NCBI GenBank assembly: GCA_036245525.1
Contig: BTPG01000003.1
Span: 212,219,945-212,283,944 of the forward strand
Length of the DNA: 64,000 bases
Direction: 5' to 3'
From: Semisulcospira habei
Lineage: Eukaryota > Mollusca > Gastropoda > Semisulcospiridae
The notes under the pieces are model-generated. The model did no database searches. It worked only from the letters and a program-made list of their open reading frames with translations, and had not been told where the DNA came from. A program made the translations under genes and the position numbers. Shown here one piece after another: positions 21,044 through 32,517 of the stretch (position 1 is its first letter; each line of letters opens with the position of its first letter).

Positions 21044-21270
21044 TTCGTTTGCAGCCAAGTAACAACGCGTGGGAAGTCGGGGACATTGAGGAAGCTCGGA
21101 GGCACGCGAGGAAAGCCCTCATCTTTGTCATCGTCGGAGTTTGCTGTCGGTCTTCTTACGTACGCGCTAGCCGCATTTGGCCTCTACTTCGGCGTCTAAG
21201 TGCCCAACAATCGATGACGTTGACGAATGTGATGTTGAAGACCAAGTGCACAAGTACCCAACATGATCTA
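21044..21270 (+). pseudogene. Inverted duplicate of dispanin exon 3 (broken)
   Basis: Starts with intron-side sequence GCTTCGTTTGCAGCCAAGT, including the 3' splice site, then repeats dispanin exon 3 in the opposite orientation. [20 protein letters not shown] and IFVIVGVC are retained. One inserted base after GGAGTTTGC shifts the frame, and a later in-frame TAA lies at the old GVYVP position. Downstream non-coding bases match the exon-3 flank (GATGTTGAAGACCAAGTGCA). Because intron sequence is present this is a DNA-level duplication, not a retrocopy. Confidence 0.88.
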
Positions 21271-21541
21271 TGACGTCGTGAAAATGTGATGTAATGGTCA
21301 ATCCATCTTCTGCTGTAGGGACTCGGGGCTAAATGGGTTCAGGAAGGAAGGGCCTGGCTGTGGGTATGATCATGAATTCGTCCGCCTACAATGGCTTGAC
21401 ACGCCTGAACGTATGAAACAAGTACACCGAGATGATTACACTATTTAACCCCAAGGCGGACGCATTTCCAAAACATTACGGACGTCCCTTAACTCTTATC
21501 ATTCGGAATACACCAATGTGTGAAATACGTTTGACTAAAAT

Positions 21542-21610
21542 AGTTCAAGAGTAGTGCCAGAATAGCTGGGCGCCTCTAGGCGCCCAGTATTCTGGCACCA
21601 CCCTTGAACT
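21542..21610. repeat. Hairpin repeat family 1 (AGAATAGC variant)
   Basis: AGTTCAAGAGTAGTGCCAGA mirrored by TCTGGCACCACCCTTGAACT; same flanks as 8052-8122. Confidence 0.88.
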
Positions 21611-21714
21611 AAAGCCATTGGTCTATATCCTTCTCTGTAAGTACTATAATATAGCTTGCATAATTATGACAGTGTACACATTTGAAGCTTTTGAACACGT
21701 ATGGGTTAACAGTT

Positions 21715-21775
21715 GTGTACCAGTTCCAGGAGATGACAGTTCAAGGGTAGTGCCAGATTAGCTTGGTGCCCGACT
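21715..21775. repeat. Family 1 half copy
   Basis: GTTCAAGGGTAGTGCCAGAT and TAGCTTGGTGCC without a right arm. Confidence 0.7.
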
Positions 21776-21945
21776 AGAGGGACAGTAGAAAACTTCTGTC
21801 ATGGCTTGCCTCAACTCGCATGGATTGCGGAAGAAAAAATGGTGTAGAAAAATCCTAACTGAGGCAAGACAACAATAAAAAATAATATGTTCATATCGGC
21901 ACATGATAGCAATCAAATTCAAAGTCCACCCTAAAGAAGACCGCT

Positions 21946-22039
21946 TTAACTCTTTGTGTGTCGGTAGCCTGTTTTAGTCACGATGATTCCAAAAGGAATC
22001 ATCGCGACTAAAGCCGCTTCCCGACACGCAAAGGGTTAA
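21946..22039. repeat. Hairpin repeat family 4
   Basis: TTAACTCTTTGTGTGTCGGT, then GTCACGATGATTCC, mirrored and ending ACACGCAAAGGGTTAA. Confidence 0.9.
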
Positions 22040-22369
22040 AGTAATGCATAGATTATGCCGCAGGTCCCTGTTTAGGTTACATAACATTGTTTGCGGCAAC
22101 ACGACCGATACTGCTTCTTTCGGCCGACCCTGATTGATATGTTTGAACGATACAGCCTTTAGTTGACATTTCAAAACTAAAAGAACAACCGCAGTACAGT
22201 CGATCGATAAATGGTTCCACAGCGATCCACACTGATGTATACTTTAGTGGGGAAAAGTGCACAGCGAAGCCATACACTGACTGAGCGAACAAAGCTGAGC
22301 AACTTTGAAACCAAGTCGAATGAAATATTGTACGCTGACCGTTAGCTGTTATGCGGCCCAAGCAGACAA

Positions 22370-22487
22370 TGATGCTGTTTACTCTCCGACTGCTGCTGAC
22401 GGTACCGTTCGGTGGAATAGGCGGGTGTCCTGCGCAACCCAGGACTACGGCTCATCTTTTCCGCCAGTAGCAGTCGTGGGGTTAACG
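22370..22487. repeat. Hairpin repeat family 8
   Basis: CTCCGACTGCTGCTGACGGT and ACCGTTCGGTGGAATAGGCG resemble 7651-7745. The end AGTAGCAGTCGTGGGGTTAA is a TTAA-type terminus. Confidence 0.6.
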
Positions 22488-22489
22488 CA

Positions 22490-24290
22490 TAAAGTGAAAC
22501 AGCCCTGGAGGTGAAAGGCACCTGATGGTATTTCTCGGTGAAAGAAAAAAATTAAGCTGTAAAATTAGAGCCAATATTATTTTATCGCTGCCGTCGCGGC
22601 GCCGCGGCATAATTTACCTTAATGATTATTTTACACTCGGGCGTAAAATTTAATAACCTTACCGAGTAATGGCCGTATCAAGAACCTGTACCTGTGCAAG
22701 TGACGGACGCTGATGCAGTCTACCTGACGCTGCGGGCAGTGGTTATAACACAGTACGTTACGTTAAATCCGGTTTAGTGTCCCACTGGCACTGACAGAGT
22801 GATCGGGGACTAGCTTTTAGTCTTTGGTTGACGACACAACAAAGTAGATTTCCAATCAACTATTGCTATCTATAAAATATCCCATTGTAAGTCTTATCAT
22901 TCATATACCAACAACATACGGTCCAATGTTTACAAGCTCAGCGTGAAATGTATTTTCCATTGTTAAAATCAAGATTAAAATGATTTCAGGACCACCTATA
23001 TAAAAGAGGTTAAAGGGTAATTCGAGTTTCCAATTCATACATCAATCAGTTGTGTTTTATCTCGAGCGATCTTGAAAACAGGTTAAAACAGACTCAATAA
23101 AAGCTAATATATACAATCCATGGTTAGAGGTTGTGGCAAGGCGAGCATGGGCCAGCAGTCCGACTCATCAAAAATAGTTACAATTACTTTATTAATAGTA
23201 GCTGCGCAGGGTGCGCGTGCGAAAGGACTATAAATACAGTACTGACGTGAACCTTCTTATATCGCACACAACACCAGACCACATCTACGCTATTTTCACT
23301 GCGGTACGATTACAATTGATATTATCTGAATGTGGAACTACTAATACTCAGTTTGTAGATTTGACTTTTTAGCTTTTGTGACTTCATTTTGCAGGGTAGT
23401 AGTAGTAAATAGCATTCATTTCAGTCTGGGACAACACGGGCAGCTGACTGCGACTTCTGTTTTGCATGTTTTAAGGATAATTTCTCTCTAGTGTCCTTTC
23501 AGTTTGAATCAGTCATAAGTGGGTATAAATGACAAACAATGAAATAAAGTGATTGGCAAATTCATAAATTGGATGTAAATTGTATTCAGTCTTTGTTATG
23601 ATGGTTTTTATTTTGCCTTGGTGAAGGTGGTTTTCACGTTCCTTGAACGCGTCCGCAATCTAATTTTAGATAACATTTGCCACTAAATAAGAGTGCTACA
23701 CAGCATTTTCATACATGTTCTGCCTAAATATATTATAGCAATATACTTTTATGCTCAAACAGAATTGAAATTATTTATGCCTTGAGTTTGATAGCAAAAT
23801 ATGAAAATGCATTTTTTCCCCCAAATCTGTCATGTTTACATTAGGTATAAAATGGCACTTTTGGGGGCTATTTATCACAAGATCCTGACTAGCTAGCAAC
23901 TTAATGTGAGGTTCTACACATAGTGATAGACTTACTGAACCACCATGTCAAATATCAGGTTGATTGCTTGACTTTGAACCCCCGTTGCTAAGGTAGGTGT
24001 GCAAGACATGCACACAGAAACTTTGCAGGCTGTTTTCTCAAAATGGCCACCGGTGCATTTAACAACTTTAAACCCTAATAACTTCTACAATTTTTGCACT
24101 ACAGCATTCATTCATATATCAAATTAATCAGCAAGCTCTGTACATTTCAGAAATGTATACATCTCAAAACACCCAAAATGCAAGTTAAGACTGATTTCGT
24201 GAGAGAGGGTCACATTTTCACAAACATTATCGGGCACATGCACCCTTTGAGACACGACAGTCCAAGCGTAGGTGAATGAACAGTGTGTGC
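22490..24290. other. Gene-free stretch
   Basis: 1.8 kb of A/T-rich sequence with none of the hairpin families and no recognised gene. A TATA-like CTATATAAAAG lies near 22997 but nothing downstream looks coding. Confidence 0.45.
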
Positions 24291-24409
24291 CTGTGTGGGT
24301 GCTAAGCTAACGTGGCTTTACCCTTGGGCTATCACGACCAATCCATCTCCTGCAGCTGGTACACTGTCATTATACAGATGTCTCCAAAAGTCACTCATCA
24401 TTAGGTGGC

Positions 24410-24530
24410 AACTCATTCAAGACGCCACGCATCAACAGCCGGGAAAGTGTCGGGTCAGTGTTCAGCGCGGCCGCCGGCAAGGCTATACGACACTTGCGCA
24501 ACTATTGATGCGCGACGCCTAGAATAAGAT
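24410..24530. repeat. Hairpin family 7, decayed
   Basis: AACTCATTCAAGACGCCACG, AAGTGTCGG, GCCGCCGGC, ACGACACTTGCGCAACTATT and GATGCG follow the order of 1165-1280. Confidence 0.7.
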
Positions 24531-24649
24531 GGTGCTGAGCTATGGTGTAAATTTGCTGAAGTGTGAATCACGCAGTGTAAACTGACAAAGCGTAACAACT
24601 CCATCTGTACGCATAACGCCGGAAACATGGCTGACATTTATTAATCCAT

Positions 24650-25070
24650 TCAGCCTCGACACACGGCAGAGACACGTGGACCGACAAATGATAGGTCAAG
24701 GGTGGTGCCAGAATAGCTTGGCGCCTATGGGCGCCAAGCTATTCTGTCACCACCCTTGAACTATCATGGCCGATCTATCTCCTAAATTGTAATGCAGTCT
24801 TCAGACGTCAGCTCGGGATTTCGGCCTCAGGTGAATAGCTTATGGGGGAAAAGCTATTCCGTCACCACCCTTAAACTATCATGGTCGATCTGTCTCCTAA
24901 ATTATAATGCAGTCTTAAGATGTCAGCTCGGGATTTCGGCCTCAGGTGAATAGATTATGGGCGCCAAGCTATTATGTCTCCACCCTTGAACTATCATGGT
25001 CGATCTGTCTCCTAAATTGTAATGCAGTCTTCAGATGTCAGCTCGGGATTTCGTCCTCAGGGTACACTGG
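24650..25070. repeat. Family 1 hairpin with triplicated right half
   Basis: A hairpin at about 24677-24775 is followed by two further copies of its right half. Units start at 24731, 24845 and 24961, giving a period near 115 bp. Each contains ACTATCATGG(T/C)CGATCT and CAGCTCGGGATTTCG. Confidence 0.85.
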
Positions 25071-25171
25071 GTTATAATTGGCACATTAGTATTCCACGCA
25101 GGAACGCGAGCATGAGAAAACATAAAACGGCTTGTACCGGCGAGTGTCACGAATGGTAAATGACTACACAT

Positions 25172-25240
25172 GCAAGCAACACAGATCCTCATGAGTCGCG
25201 AAGTCTGGGAGGCTGACGAGGATTCATGTGGACTCTTGCT
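25172..25240. repeat. Hairpin family 3, decayed
   Basis: GCAAGCAACACAGATCCTCA and TGAGTC pair loosely with GACGAGGATTCATGTGGACT and CTTGC. Confidence 0.7.
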
Positions 25241-25424
25241 GGCAGTTTATAATATCTGTCTGTACCAGGCGTTTGAGACTCTGATCACGACTAAGCCTAA
25301 TCGAGAACATGTCCGGCTTAGTCGGGGTGTCATTGTGTTGAGGTGAGACACCGACTAACCCAAAATTAATAAGCCACCGACCGCGTCAACACTATCAAAA
25401 CAGACCATAATATTAACCGGTTTA

Positions 25425-25652
25425 ACCCCTTGGTAGCACTGTATTCCCAAATTTTATAGGTGTCATTGATTTACCAGGTAGATCGAGCGTGAGAATTCAA
25501 GGGTAGTTCCAGATTAGCTTGGCGCCTGAAGGCGCCAAGCTAATCTGGCACTACCCTTGAATTATCATGCTCGATCCATCGCCAGCAATTGGTACAGTCA
25601 TTAGGTGACACCTAAAAATGGGAAAAGAGTTCGTTGGGCTTAATGGGTTAAA
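25425..25652. repeat. Family 1 element
   Basis: Begins TTTAACCCCTTGG and ends GGCTTAATGGGTTAA. The core at 25481-25576 has GATCGAGCGTGAGAATTCAA mirrored. Confidence 0.88.
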
Positions 25653-25654
25653 TT

Positions 25655-26490
25655 AGTGTCGGCCTCATTTCTAGATATAATATTATCCGTATCAAACAGT
25701 CATGTCTCTGCGGGATGCAGCCCAAGACCTTACACCAAAACAATAAAACCGTCGACAGCTGACGGTACACAGCACAGGCGTGGCCTAAGGCGATATCAGA
25801 GACGAATTTTCCCCCCCGATGTGAACCAATTCAGTTTACAGTATCCTGACCTCTCGCGTTTGATTGTAACGCAAGAGGTTTTAATACTGACTGTAAACCG
25901 TACTTCGGCCAAAATGAAATTGTGTACAGCATAACAGGCAGACACTGTAGATGGTAACATCGCGTGCCCCAATATACACACGTTTCTCAATCATTCATGG
26001 CATGCTGCGCGAAAGCGTATGTACTGAGAGGCACTCTCCCACCCCAAGCCAACCCATTTGAAATTCGAAAACAACTTGAACTCGGCTACAAAATATGACT
26101 CAAGTATATGATAATTTTGACACTCACCCCAGTATGCTCTCAGAAAACTAAATTCGCTTCAGCACCTGCCAGTACAGTCCAGTGGCTGACACAAAATCTT
26201 GCGGCGTGCGCTATCTCCAAGCCTGTTTACAATGTCACTTTGCCTCGGGGCTTTTCCGGGCTTCTTTACCTGGGTGACGTCACCTGTCGCAGGTACGCAT
26301 GCGCAGCGGGAGTTTACCTGTGTCGTCTGCGGCTAAATTTAGACATCGTACCTGTGGGTGTGTACGCAAAAGGAATTCCGTGGCGGAGAAATGATGACGC
26401 GTTGTTTTGTCGACCGGTGTAGGATGAGGGAGTGGCACACGGACTCAGACAAGCAGCAGGTGACGATCACGAATTGTCAATAAATGACAA
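25655..26490. other. Gene-free stretch
   Basis: An inverted repeat at 25832-25905 (TCAGTTTACAGTATCCTGAC and TCTCGCGTTT with its inverse near 25865-25895). Also a CpG-richer patch near 26240-26420. Confidence 0.45.
26274..26345. promoter_or_regulatory. Promoter-like CpG patch (CRE and NRF1-type motifs)
   Basis: Holds TGACGTCA (cAMP-response-element core) and ACGCATGCGCAG (NRF1-like) within 40 bases in a CpG-richer stretch. No adjacent exon was recognised, so this is only a candidate. Confidence 0.25.
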
Positions 26491-26496
26491 TGTATG

Positions 26497-26710
26497 TTAA
26501 CCCATTTAGCTCCAACGCCCAACAGCAGGAGATGGCTCGACCATGATAATTGAAGGGTAGTGCCAGATGCGCTTGGCGCCTACTGAGGCGCCAAGCGCAT
26601 CTGGCACTACCCTTCAATTATCATGGTCGAGCCATCTCCTACAGCGGGCACAAATTCGCTAGATAACATCTCCAAAACTTTGGGAAATGCGTCAGTAGGT
26701 TAATGGGTTC
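26497..26710. repeat. Family 1 element, complete
   Basis: TTAACCCATTTAGCTCC at the left and TTAATGGGTT at the right. The core at 26534-26633 has GGCTCGACCATGATAATTGA mirrored exactly. Confidence 0.9.
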
Positions 26711-26746
26711 ACTCGTACTACCCCAGACACACCGCAGCAAGATATG

Positions 26747-26848
26747 GATCGACCATGATAGTTCAACTCAAGGGTGATGCCAGAATAGCTTGGCGCCTAT
26801 GGGCGCCAAGCTATTCTGGCATCATCTTTGAACTATCATGGTCGACCT
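26747..26848. repeat. Hairpin repeat family 1
   Basis: GATCGACCATGATAGTTCAA then a 5-base duplication, GGTGATGCCAGAATAGCTTG, mirrored. Confidence 0.9.
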
Positions 26849-27081
26849 GTGTCCTGCACTGCAATGCAGCTTCAGAGGACAACGGCAACATTTGAGGGAT
26901 TTCGGTCTTGAGGTACAAGGAGCTAACCTATTTTGTGAGCAGTGTGCTTTTTGACTTTACGGGCCCACAATGACAAACCAACACAAATTTACTGATTGGC
27001 TTACTACGTTGACTTAACTTCGTAAGTTTAGCCTGCTATTACTGACTTTAGTGATTCAGTTTACCGAGTGGGTTTAGTTTA

Positions 27082-27174
27082 TTAACCATTTGGCTACCGG
27101 CAGCGGTTTTTGTCGCGATGATTCCTGCAGGAATCATCGCGACCAAAAAGCCCCTGCCGACACTCAAAGGGTTA
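27082..27174. repeat. Hairpin repeat family 4
   Basis: TTAACCATTTGGCTACCGGC, TTTTTGTCGCGATGATTCCT, mirrored around CTGCAG, ending ACTCAAAGGGTTA. Confidence 0.92.
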
Positions 27175-27257
27175 TTGCTTTTACTGATTTGTTTATCAGC
27201 GTTGTTGTTTATTTTCAGATAAAGTATTATTTTGATCATTTACGGCTATAGTAACTA

Positions 27258-28283
27258 TGTTACGTGGTGGAGTCGTAGTCGTAGTATGATAAACACACCA
27301 GACGCACGCACATAAGGTTCTTTTAAATAAACTTCATTCAGCTGCAACCCGTCACACGTGGCTTAAGGATGTAGACAATACTGGAGTAACAGTTCCAACA
27401 ATAATTTAATTCAGCGATGCGATCTCCACACAATGCATTTCCAAATGCACCAATACTGATACAAAGTCTCTTCTGCAAATGTCCACACTGGCGACACAAA
27501 GTTCCTCACACGACATACACCACTGTTACGCTGTGTCTCTCACAATGTACACCCTATACGGGCCACGTACCTACGATAAACTGTGTGTCTCTACAACTGA
27601 CAATGCAAGAGAATGTACATATGTGCTTCCCATCACCAATCTTTTATAGTATAACCAATTTCAAGAATAATCCAAGAAAATGATTCAACGCAACCAATCA
27701 GAATGGAACCCGTAACTGAAACTCATAAATATTAATAATAAAAAAAAAATATTTTTTTCTGGAATAACTACAATAGTCTACAAAAATTCGGCTGCTCAAT
27801 TCAGCCCCAAATCCCAATGTAAAATGAAGTCTCATAAAAGTATGGTAGGCAGTTCACGACCTAGTCGGAATCTTCCAGAACTTTCACGATCTTTCAAAAA
27901 CCGTACTGACTGGCTGCCAACTTCACGCGAACAGTAAACAACTATGACTCGTCTATAAAACAAAGTAGCGAAATGTTTCTTAGTCTTCTGAAGACACATG
28001 TACGCGGCCACAAGACAGAGCGACCTGCTCGAAGGTTCTAATCTATACTCCCCGAATCTACGCAAAACAAAGATCGACCGCTATTCTCCGTGCGACTTTT
28101 CTAGAAGCTTCCGATTAAACTTAGCATAATAACAACGCGAATTCCACTCAACGCGCGAACGAAAGAAAATCTTACTAAAAAGGTACGTGAATCGTAACCA
28201 TGATAGCTCAAATAAATATCAGATCGTTTCCTACGATTAACACATGTATGCTCTCACAGGACAACACAACCACAATCGTAACA
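27258..28283 (-). repeat. Gypsy 3' LTR
   Basis: About 1026 bp, beginning TGTTACGTGGTGG and ending CACAATCGTAACA, so the termini are the inverted TGTTAC/GTAACA. It matches 48347-49367 closely, with a few substitutions and short indels. On the minus strand it lies downstream of a polypurine tract. Confidence 0.9.
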
Positions 28284-28314
28284 TTACCCCCCCCCCCCCA
28301 CCCCCCTCTTTAGA
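28284..28314 (-). other. Gypsy polypurine tract
   Basis: On the minus strand AAAGAGGGGGGTG followed by a G run immediately precedes the LTR start TGTTACG. The equivalent tract is at 49368-49391. Confidence 0.85.
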
Positions 28315-28606
28315 ATGAAATTTCACAAAAATTTCTTTTCAAATCTAAAAAAACGGTTGTGGCTGTGTTAACTTACACGGAACCCTAAAACAAAATACAA
28401 TTTCACATCAAAATCAAAATAAAATAATCGTCTCACAATTCTTTTAAACTGTCCTGAGCGAATATGTGACATGTCCCTTTAAACAGTCCTGGACACCTAA
28501 ATGTTTCTTTAAACTGTTCTGGACACAGAAATGTTCTACTAAACAGCTCTGCTCAGGTAATCCGCTCCAAAGTTCTGCGAACCCTTAGATAAACTAAAAA
28601 TTAATG

Positions 28607-30212
28607 TCAAAGTTCACTTCTGGAACATCTCCAAATCATGGGGTACAGTTCACACAGTTCAAAGGTTACTGGTCCTGGGTCGAACACTGTCGGCTTACGG
28701 AAAGTATAAAAGTCCATACACACCAAATTGGATATCTCTGGTTTCTTCACGATGACCACTGGCGATCTGGAATCTCTGACGACTCCCACGTCCGGCGTCT
28801 CCCCAACATTTTCCCTCAGTCCTTCTCTCGGGTTGTGAAGCAGATGACATGGCTCGTCGCGAACCGGCTTGTTGGATGTCAGATTAATCTCGTGCTGGAC
28901 GGTGTCTGTTGTCTCTGGGTCAGGTGTAAACCGATGCTTGAACTCTTGAATCAGGACGCACAGTTCTTTTTGTTGAATCTGGGTCAGATTCTGACCACAC
29001 TGGATATCTTCTACATCCTCCTTGTGGCGAAGTTCGTTAAGGTCAAATAGGTTTGCGTCGTCTAGTCTTTCGTCATCAGCAAGATGCACCGATGCCGCCA
29101 GTTGTGGTTTGTCTTGACGATCTCTCTCAATATACTTCTTCAGCTGATTAGCATGGTAAGTCTTCACCTTGTTGTTGACCTTGACTCTCTAGTCGTTGAT
29201 GCCAACTACCGAGTCGACAACGTAGGGTCCCTTCCACTGCATTAGGAGTTTGTTGTTGTCGGTGGGAAGACTAAGAACCAATACCTGGTCACCTGGCTGG
29301 AATCGTCGAGGTTTCGCTTTACGATCATAGTAATGCTTCCTCTTTTTCTGCGCCTTCCCTAGTTCTTCTCGAGCCATTCTGAGGGTATCTTCCAGCTTCT
29401 CTCTCAGGCCGAAGACGTACTGGTAGCTGATCTTCACCTCAGGCGCGTCGATATCCTTGGTCCACAGCTCCTTCAGGATGTGCATGGGTCCCCTTACAGT
29501 CCTGCCGTACATTTATTCAAAAGGAGAAAACCCTGTCGAATCCTGAGGAACTTCACGGTATGCAAAGAGCAAGGCATTTATATATCTATGCCACAACCTC
29601 GGCTGTTCAGCACACAGTTTCTTCAGCATAGCCTTCAATGCTCCATTAAACCTTTCAACCAGCCCATTACACATGGGGTGATAAGGGGTGGTAGTAAGGT
29701 GTCGGATGCTCAATAGCCGGTTGACTTTCTCCATGCAGTCGGATACAAACTGAGTTCCTATGTCACTCAGGATCTCCTCAGGAATCCCTAAACGGCTGAA
29801 CATGTCGACGAGCGCCTCTGCCACTGTTGGAGTGTCGATCTTCTTCAGTGGTATGGCCTCAGGATAACGTGTAGCGTTGTCCACCAGGGTCAAAATGTAG
29901 CGATGACCATCTTCACTTGAAGGGGATATTGGCCCCACCAGATCCATAGCTACCCGTTTGAAAGGCATGTCTATCAGTGGCATTTTCTCTAGAGGAACCT
30001 TGGACACCTTTCCATTGGAGATTGTCTTCTGGCATATGTCGCACGACCTGCAGAATCGGGTGACGTCGCCTCCCATATCAGGCCAGTAGAAGACGGCTCG
30101 GATCCTATCGAGGGTCTTGTTGATTCCCAAGTGTCCTCCCAATATGGAATCATGGGCCAATTTCATCACCTGCATTCTCAAAGGTTCAGGGACTACTACT
30201 TGACGCACAGGT
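28607..30212 (-). pseudogene. Gypsy integrase and truncated RT
   Basis: The frame from 30208 has the zinc-binding HHCC region (HDSILGGHLGINKT then CRSCDIC). The catalytic core follows with MDLVGPISPSSEDGHRYILT, LSDIGTQFVSDC (Ile where the family usually has Gln) and NGLVERFNGALK. A TAA at 29513 and a TAG at about 29187 interrupt it. The C-terminal part shows DRKAKPRRFQPGDQVLVL and LMQWKGPYVV, then KTYHANQLKKY. After a linker the RT start (LTSNKPVRDEPCHLL, SRSPVVIVKK) is visible, but sequence jumps to the element 3' end after TVFDPGPV. The part upstream of 30213 continues beyond the Polinton at 46401. Confidence 0.88.
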
Positions 30213-30218
30213 TTATCT
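30213..30218. repeat. Polinton target-site duplication, left copy
   Basis: TTATCT; the identical hexamer is at 46395-46400. Polintons duplicate 6 bp. Four bases (NATC) separate it from the AGAGAAAG terminus, and N is the only ambiguous base I noticed. Confidence 0.8.
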
Positions 30219-30222
30219 NATC

Positions 30223-30466
30223 AGAGAAAGGAATACTGAGTGGTCTGAACCAGCATTAACACAATGACTGAGTTAACCCCCTTGATTATAAGTTTTTGAC
30301 CCTTCATTTTCCATGTCTCCCGCACAGAGTAAATACCATTGGAAGTTACCCCTAAATCATTATTATTTAAACAGCCACATTTTTATGAAAATCAAAAATA
30401 ATACTTAAGGGGTTAACTCAGTCATTGTGTTAATAATACTTCAGTTTACTCAGTATTCCTTTCTCT
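30223..30466. repeat. Left terminal snap-back palindrome of the Polinton
   Basis: AGAGAAAGGAATACTGAGT at the end is repeated inverted at 30448-30466. ATTAACACAATGACTGAGTT then AACCCC is mirrored near 30407-30433. The arms are about 65 bp and differ mostly in one short internal block. Confidence 0.88.
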
Positions 30467-31149
30467 CTTAATTAGCTCATATGTCCGATGTCGCAATGCC
30501 ACTATGTACGTAAACACAGCCCGTCGCCAGCACTCTAGGCAGGACACGACGCGTTGCAAGCCAGCTCACCTGTGTTGCCTTATCGTTGCTACGCGCTGGC
30601 ACAGTAGCGCGCCGCGAGACCTGACACTCTATGAATAAGCAGGCTCTAAGGCTTTGTGAAGTCAACTTTATATATACTTATGACTGGTTCCCGAGAAATC
30701 AAAACGGAGGTCATACTCTGCACTAAAAACAGCCAGTTGGAAAACTAACAAGTGATATCTTACACACACACGCACGCACTGACACACACATGCACACACA
30801 CACACACACACACAGACACACACACACATGAACAGACACATATACACATAAACAGACATACATACACACACATATACAATTATAACATCTCATCTGATTT
30901 TGTACAAGCCTAAATCAGTGGTGCGATCTCAGTCTTAACAAAACTGTATGTATTATTATATAGGCTTCCATTGTGTAGTGCGTAGCGTGTTATTGGTTTT
31001 TAGTTGCTAGGGGGGTGGGACACTGCACCACTGTAATCGTTTCGTAAGACATTTCAAGTCAACTGTCATGTGTGTGTCAGCCGTCACTTTGAAATAAATG
31101 ACATATGTTATATCTTGAACAAAACAGATTTTGTTAGAGGTGGTAACAC

Positions 31150-31169
31150 ACGCAAACACGCGCACGCAC

Positions 31170-31226
<57 letters not shown>

Positions 31227-31245
31227 CACGCAAACACACGCACAC
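31150..31245. repeat. (CA)n microsatellite in Polinton arm
   Basis: Long CA run with CGCA variants. A related shorter run is at about 30765-30850. Confidence 0.95.
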
Positions 31246-31811
31246 TAACACAATCTTACCCAACATGACACCTGTCGCCAAACGCACAAGGTCTTTAAGT
31301 ACGGCCTCACATCAATGCAATATCATTGTAAGATATTCCTTTCGGGAGCATACCTGATTAAACATGTCTGATGCATGCAATTTGTAAGCTCACCTGTGAT
31401 TCGATCTGGTGTACATGTTTAGACTGGTGGGTGTCTGTGAAAGGCACATTAAAATCATATGCTTTAAACAGACACCCGACTGAGTACATAAACAACAGAT
31501 CCTCAAGAGCCCCGAGCCCGGGCTTGACTCCCGTTTACAACGTTTTATTCAGCTCTACTTTCTGGTCTCTCTTTTGAGTAGGTTGACTAGACTTTACTAC
31601 GATTATATACAACTTGTCATGGCATAACCTAACGTAGCACTCCTCGGAACTCCCTATTAAATGTGTCACGTTAACGACAGTTAGGTCGCACTTTCCTCTT
31701 TTTGACGACACTCTAGACTTGTTGACGAGACTTGTTTACCCACCTTGAGGCAAAAGAGTTTGCTGGTAGTTGAGTTCTGAAAAAATCTTTGCAACGCCAC
31801 ACACTGTAAAT

Positions 31812-32175
31812 GTGTGGCACATGTTGCCATAATGCCACACATGTCGCGTATGCCGCACACATGCCGCACACATGCCGCGTATGCCGCACACATGCCGCAT
31901 ATGCCGCACACATGTCGCGTATGCCGCACACATGCCGCGTATGCCGCACACATGCCGCGCATGCCGCACACATGCCGCACACATGCCGCGTATGCCGCAC
32001 ACATGCCGCGTATGGTGCGGCACATGCCGCGTATGCCGCACACATGCCGCACACATGCCGCGTATGCCGCACACATGCCGCGTATGGTGCGGCACATGCC
32101 GCGCATGCCGCACACATGCCGCGTATGGTGCGGCACATGCCGCGTATACCGCACACATGCCGCGTATGGTGCGGC
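31812..32175. repeat. 20-bp minisatellite, stop-free in all frames
   Basis: Variants of CATGCCGCGTATGCCGCACA repeat about 18 times, with ATGGTGCGGCA interruptions. No stop occurs in any of the six frames over most of it, which explains several overlapping open frames. Confidence 0.93.
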
Positions 32176-32517
32176 AACCTGTATGTAACGTCTGATGTTT
32201 CATTTGGCTCTCACTTGATCAGGGTGTGATTTATAATTTACTGCAAAGCCAATAATCGCCAATACTGTGTCAGGTTTGTTTGCTTTAAGGGACAGGGTTA
32301 TTGTACATGACATTACAATTGAAATCTGTGAAACATGTCATTTATAAGCCCACTGAGAGAGACACAATATTGGTCTGGGGTAAACTCAAAAACTATTGGC
32401 TACATTTTGCTGAATGGTACTAACGTATAAAGTTACTATTAATGTACTTCCTAGGAAACATGATTTTGCTTGATAACAATTTTTGTTTTTTGTTTTAATT
32501 TTTTAATTACATTATAA

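Larger units (their letters stand above)
30467..32517. other. Non-coding left arm of the Polinton
   Basis: Two kilobases without a recognised gene. It holds (CA)n runs at about 30765-30850 and 31150-31245 and a 20-bp minisatellite at 31812-32175. Open frames across the minisatellite are artefacts of a stop-free repeat. Confidence 0.6.

Noticed and set aside
22990..23010. TATA-box promoter (CTATATAAAAG)
   Set aside because: No exon or conserved frame follows within about a kilobase; A/T-rich sequence gives such matches by chance.
30668..31243. Cys-Val repeat open frames
   Set aside because: Translation of (CA)n repeats in the Polinton arm.
31681..32229. Several overlapping 100-157 aa open frames on both strands
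   Set aside because: All derive from the 20-bp stop-free minisatellite; their low-complexity Met/Cys/His-rich products are artefacts.
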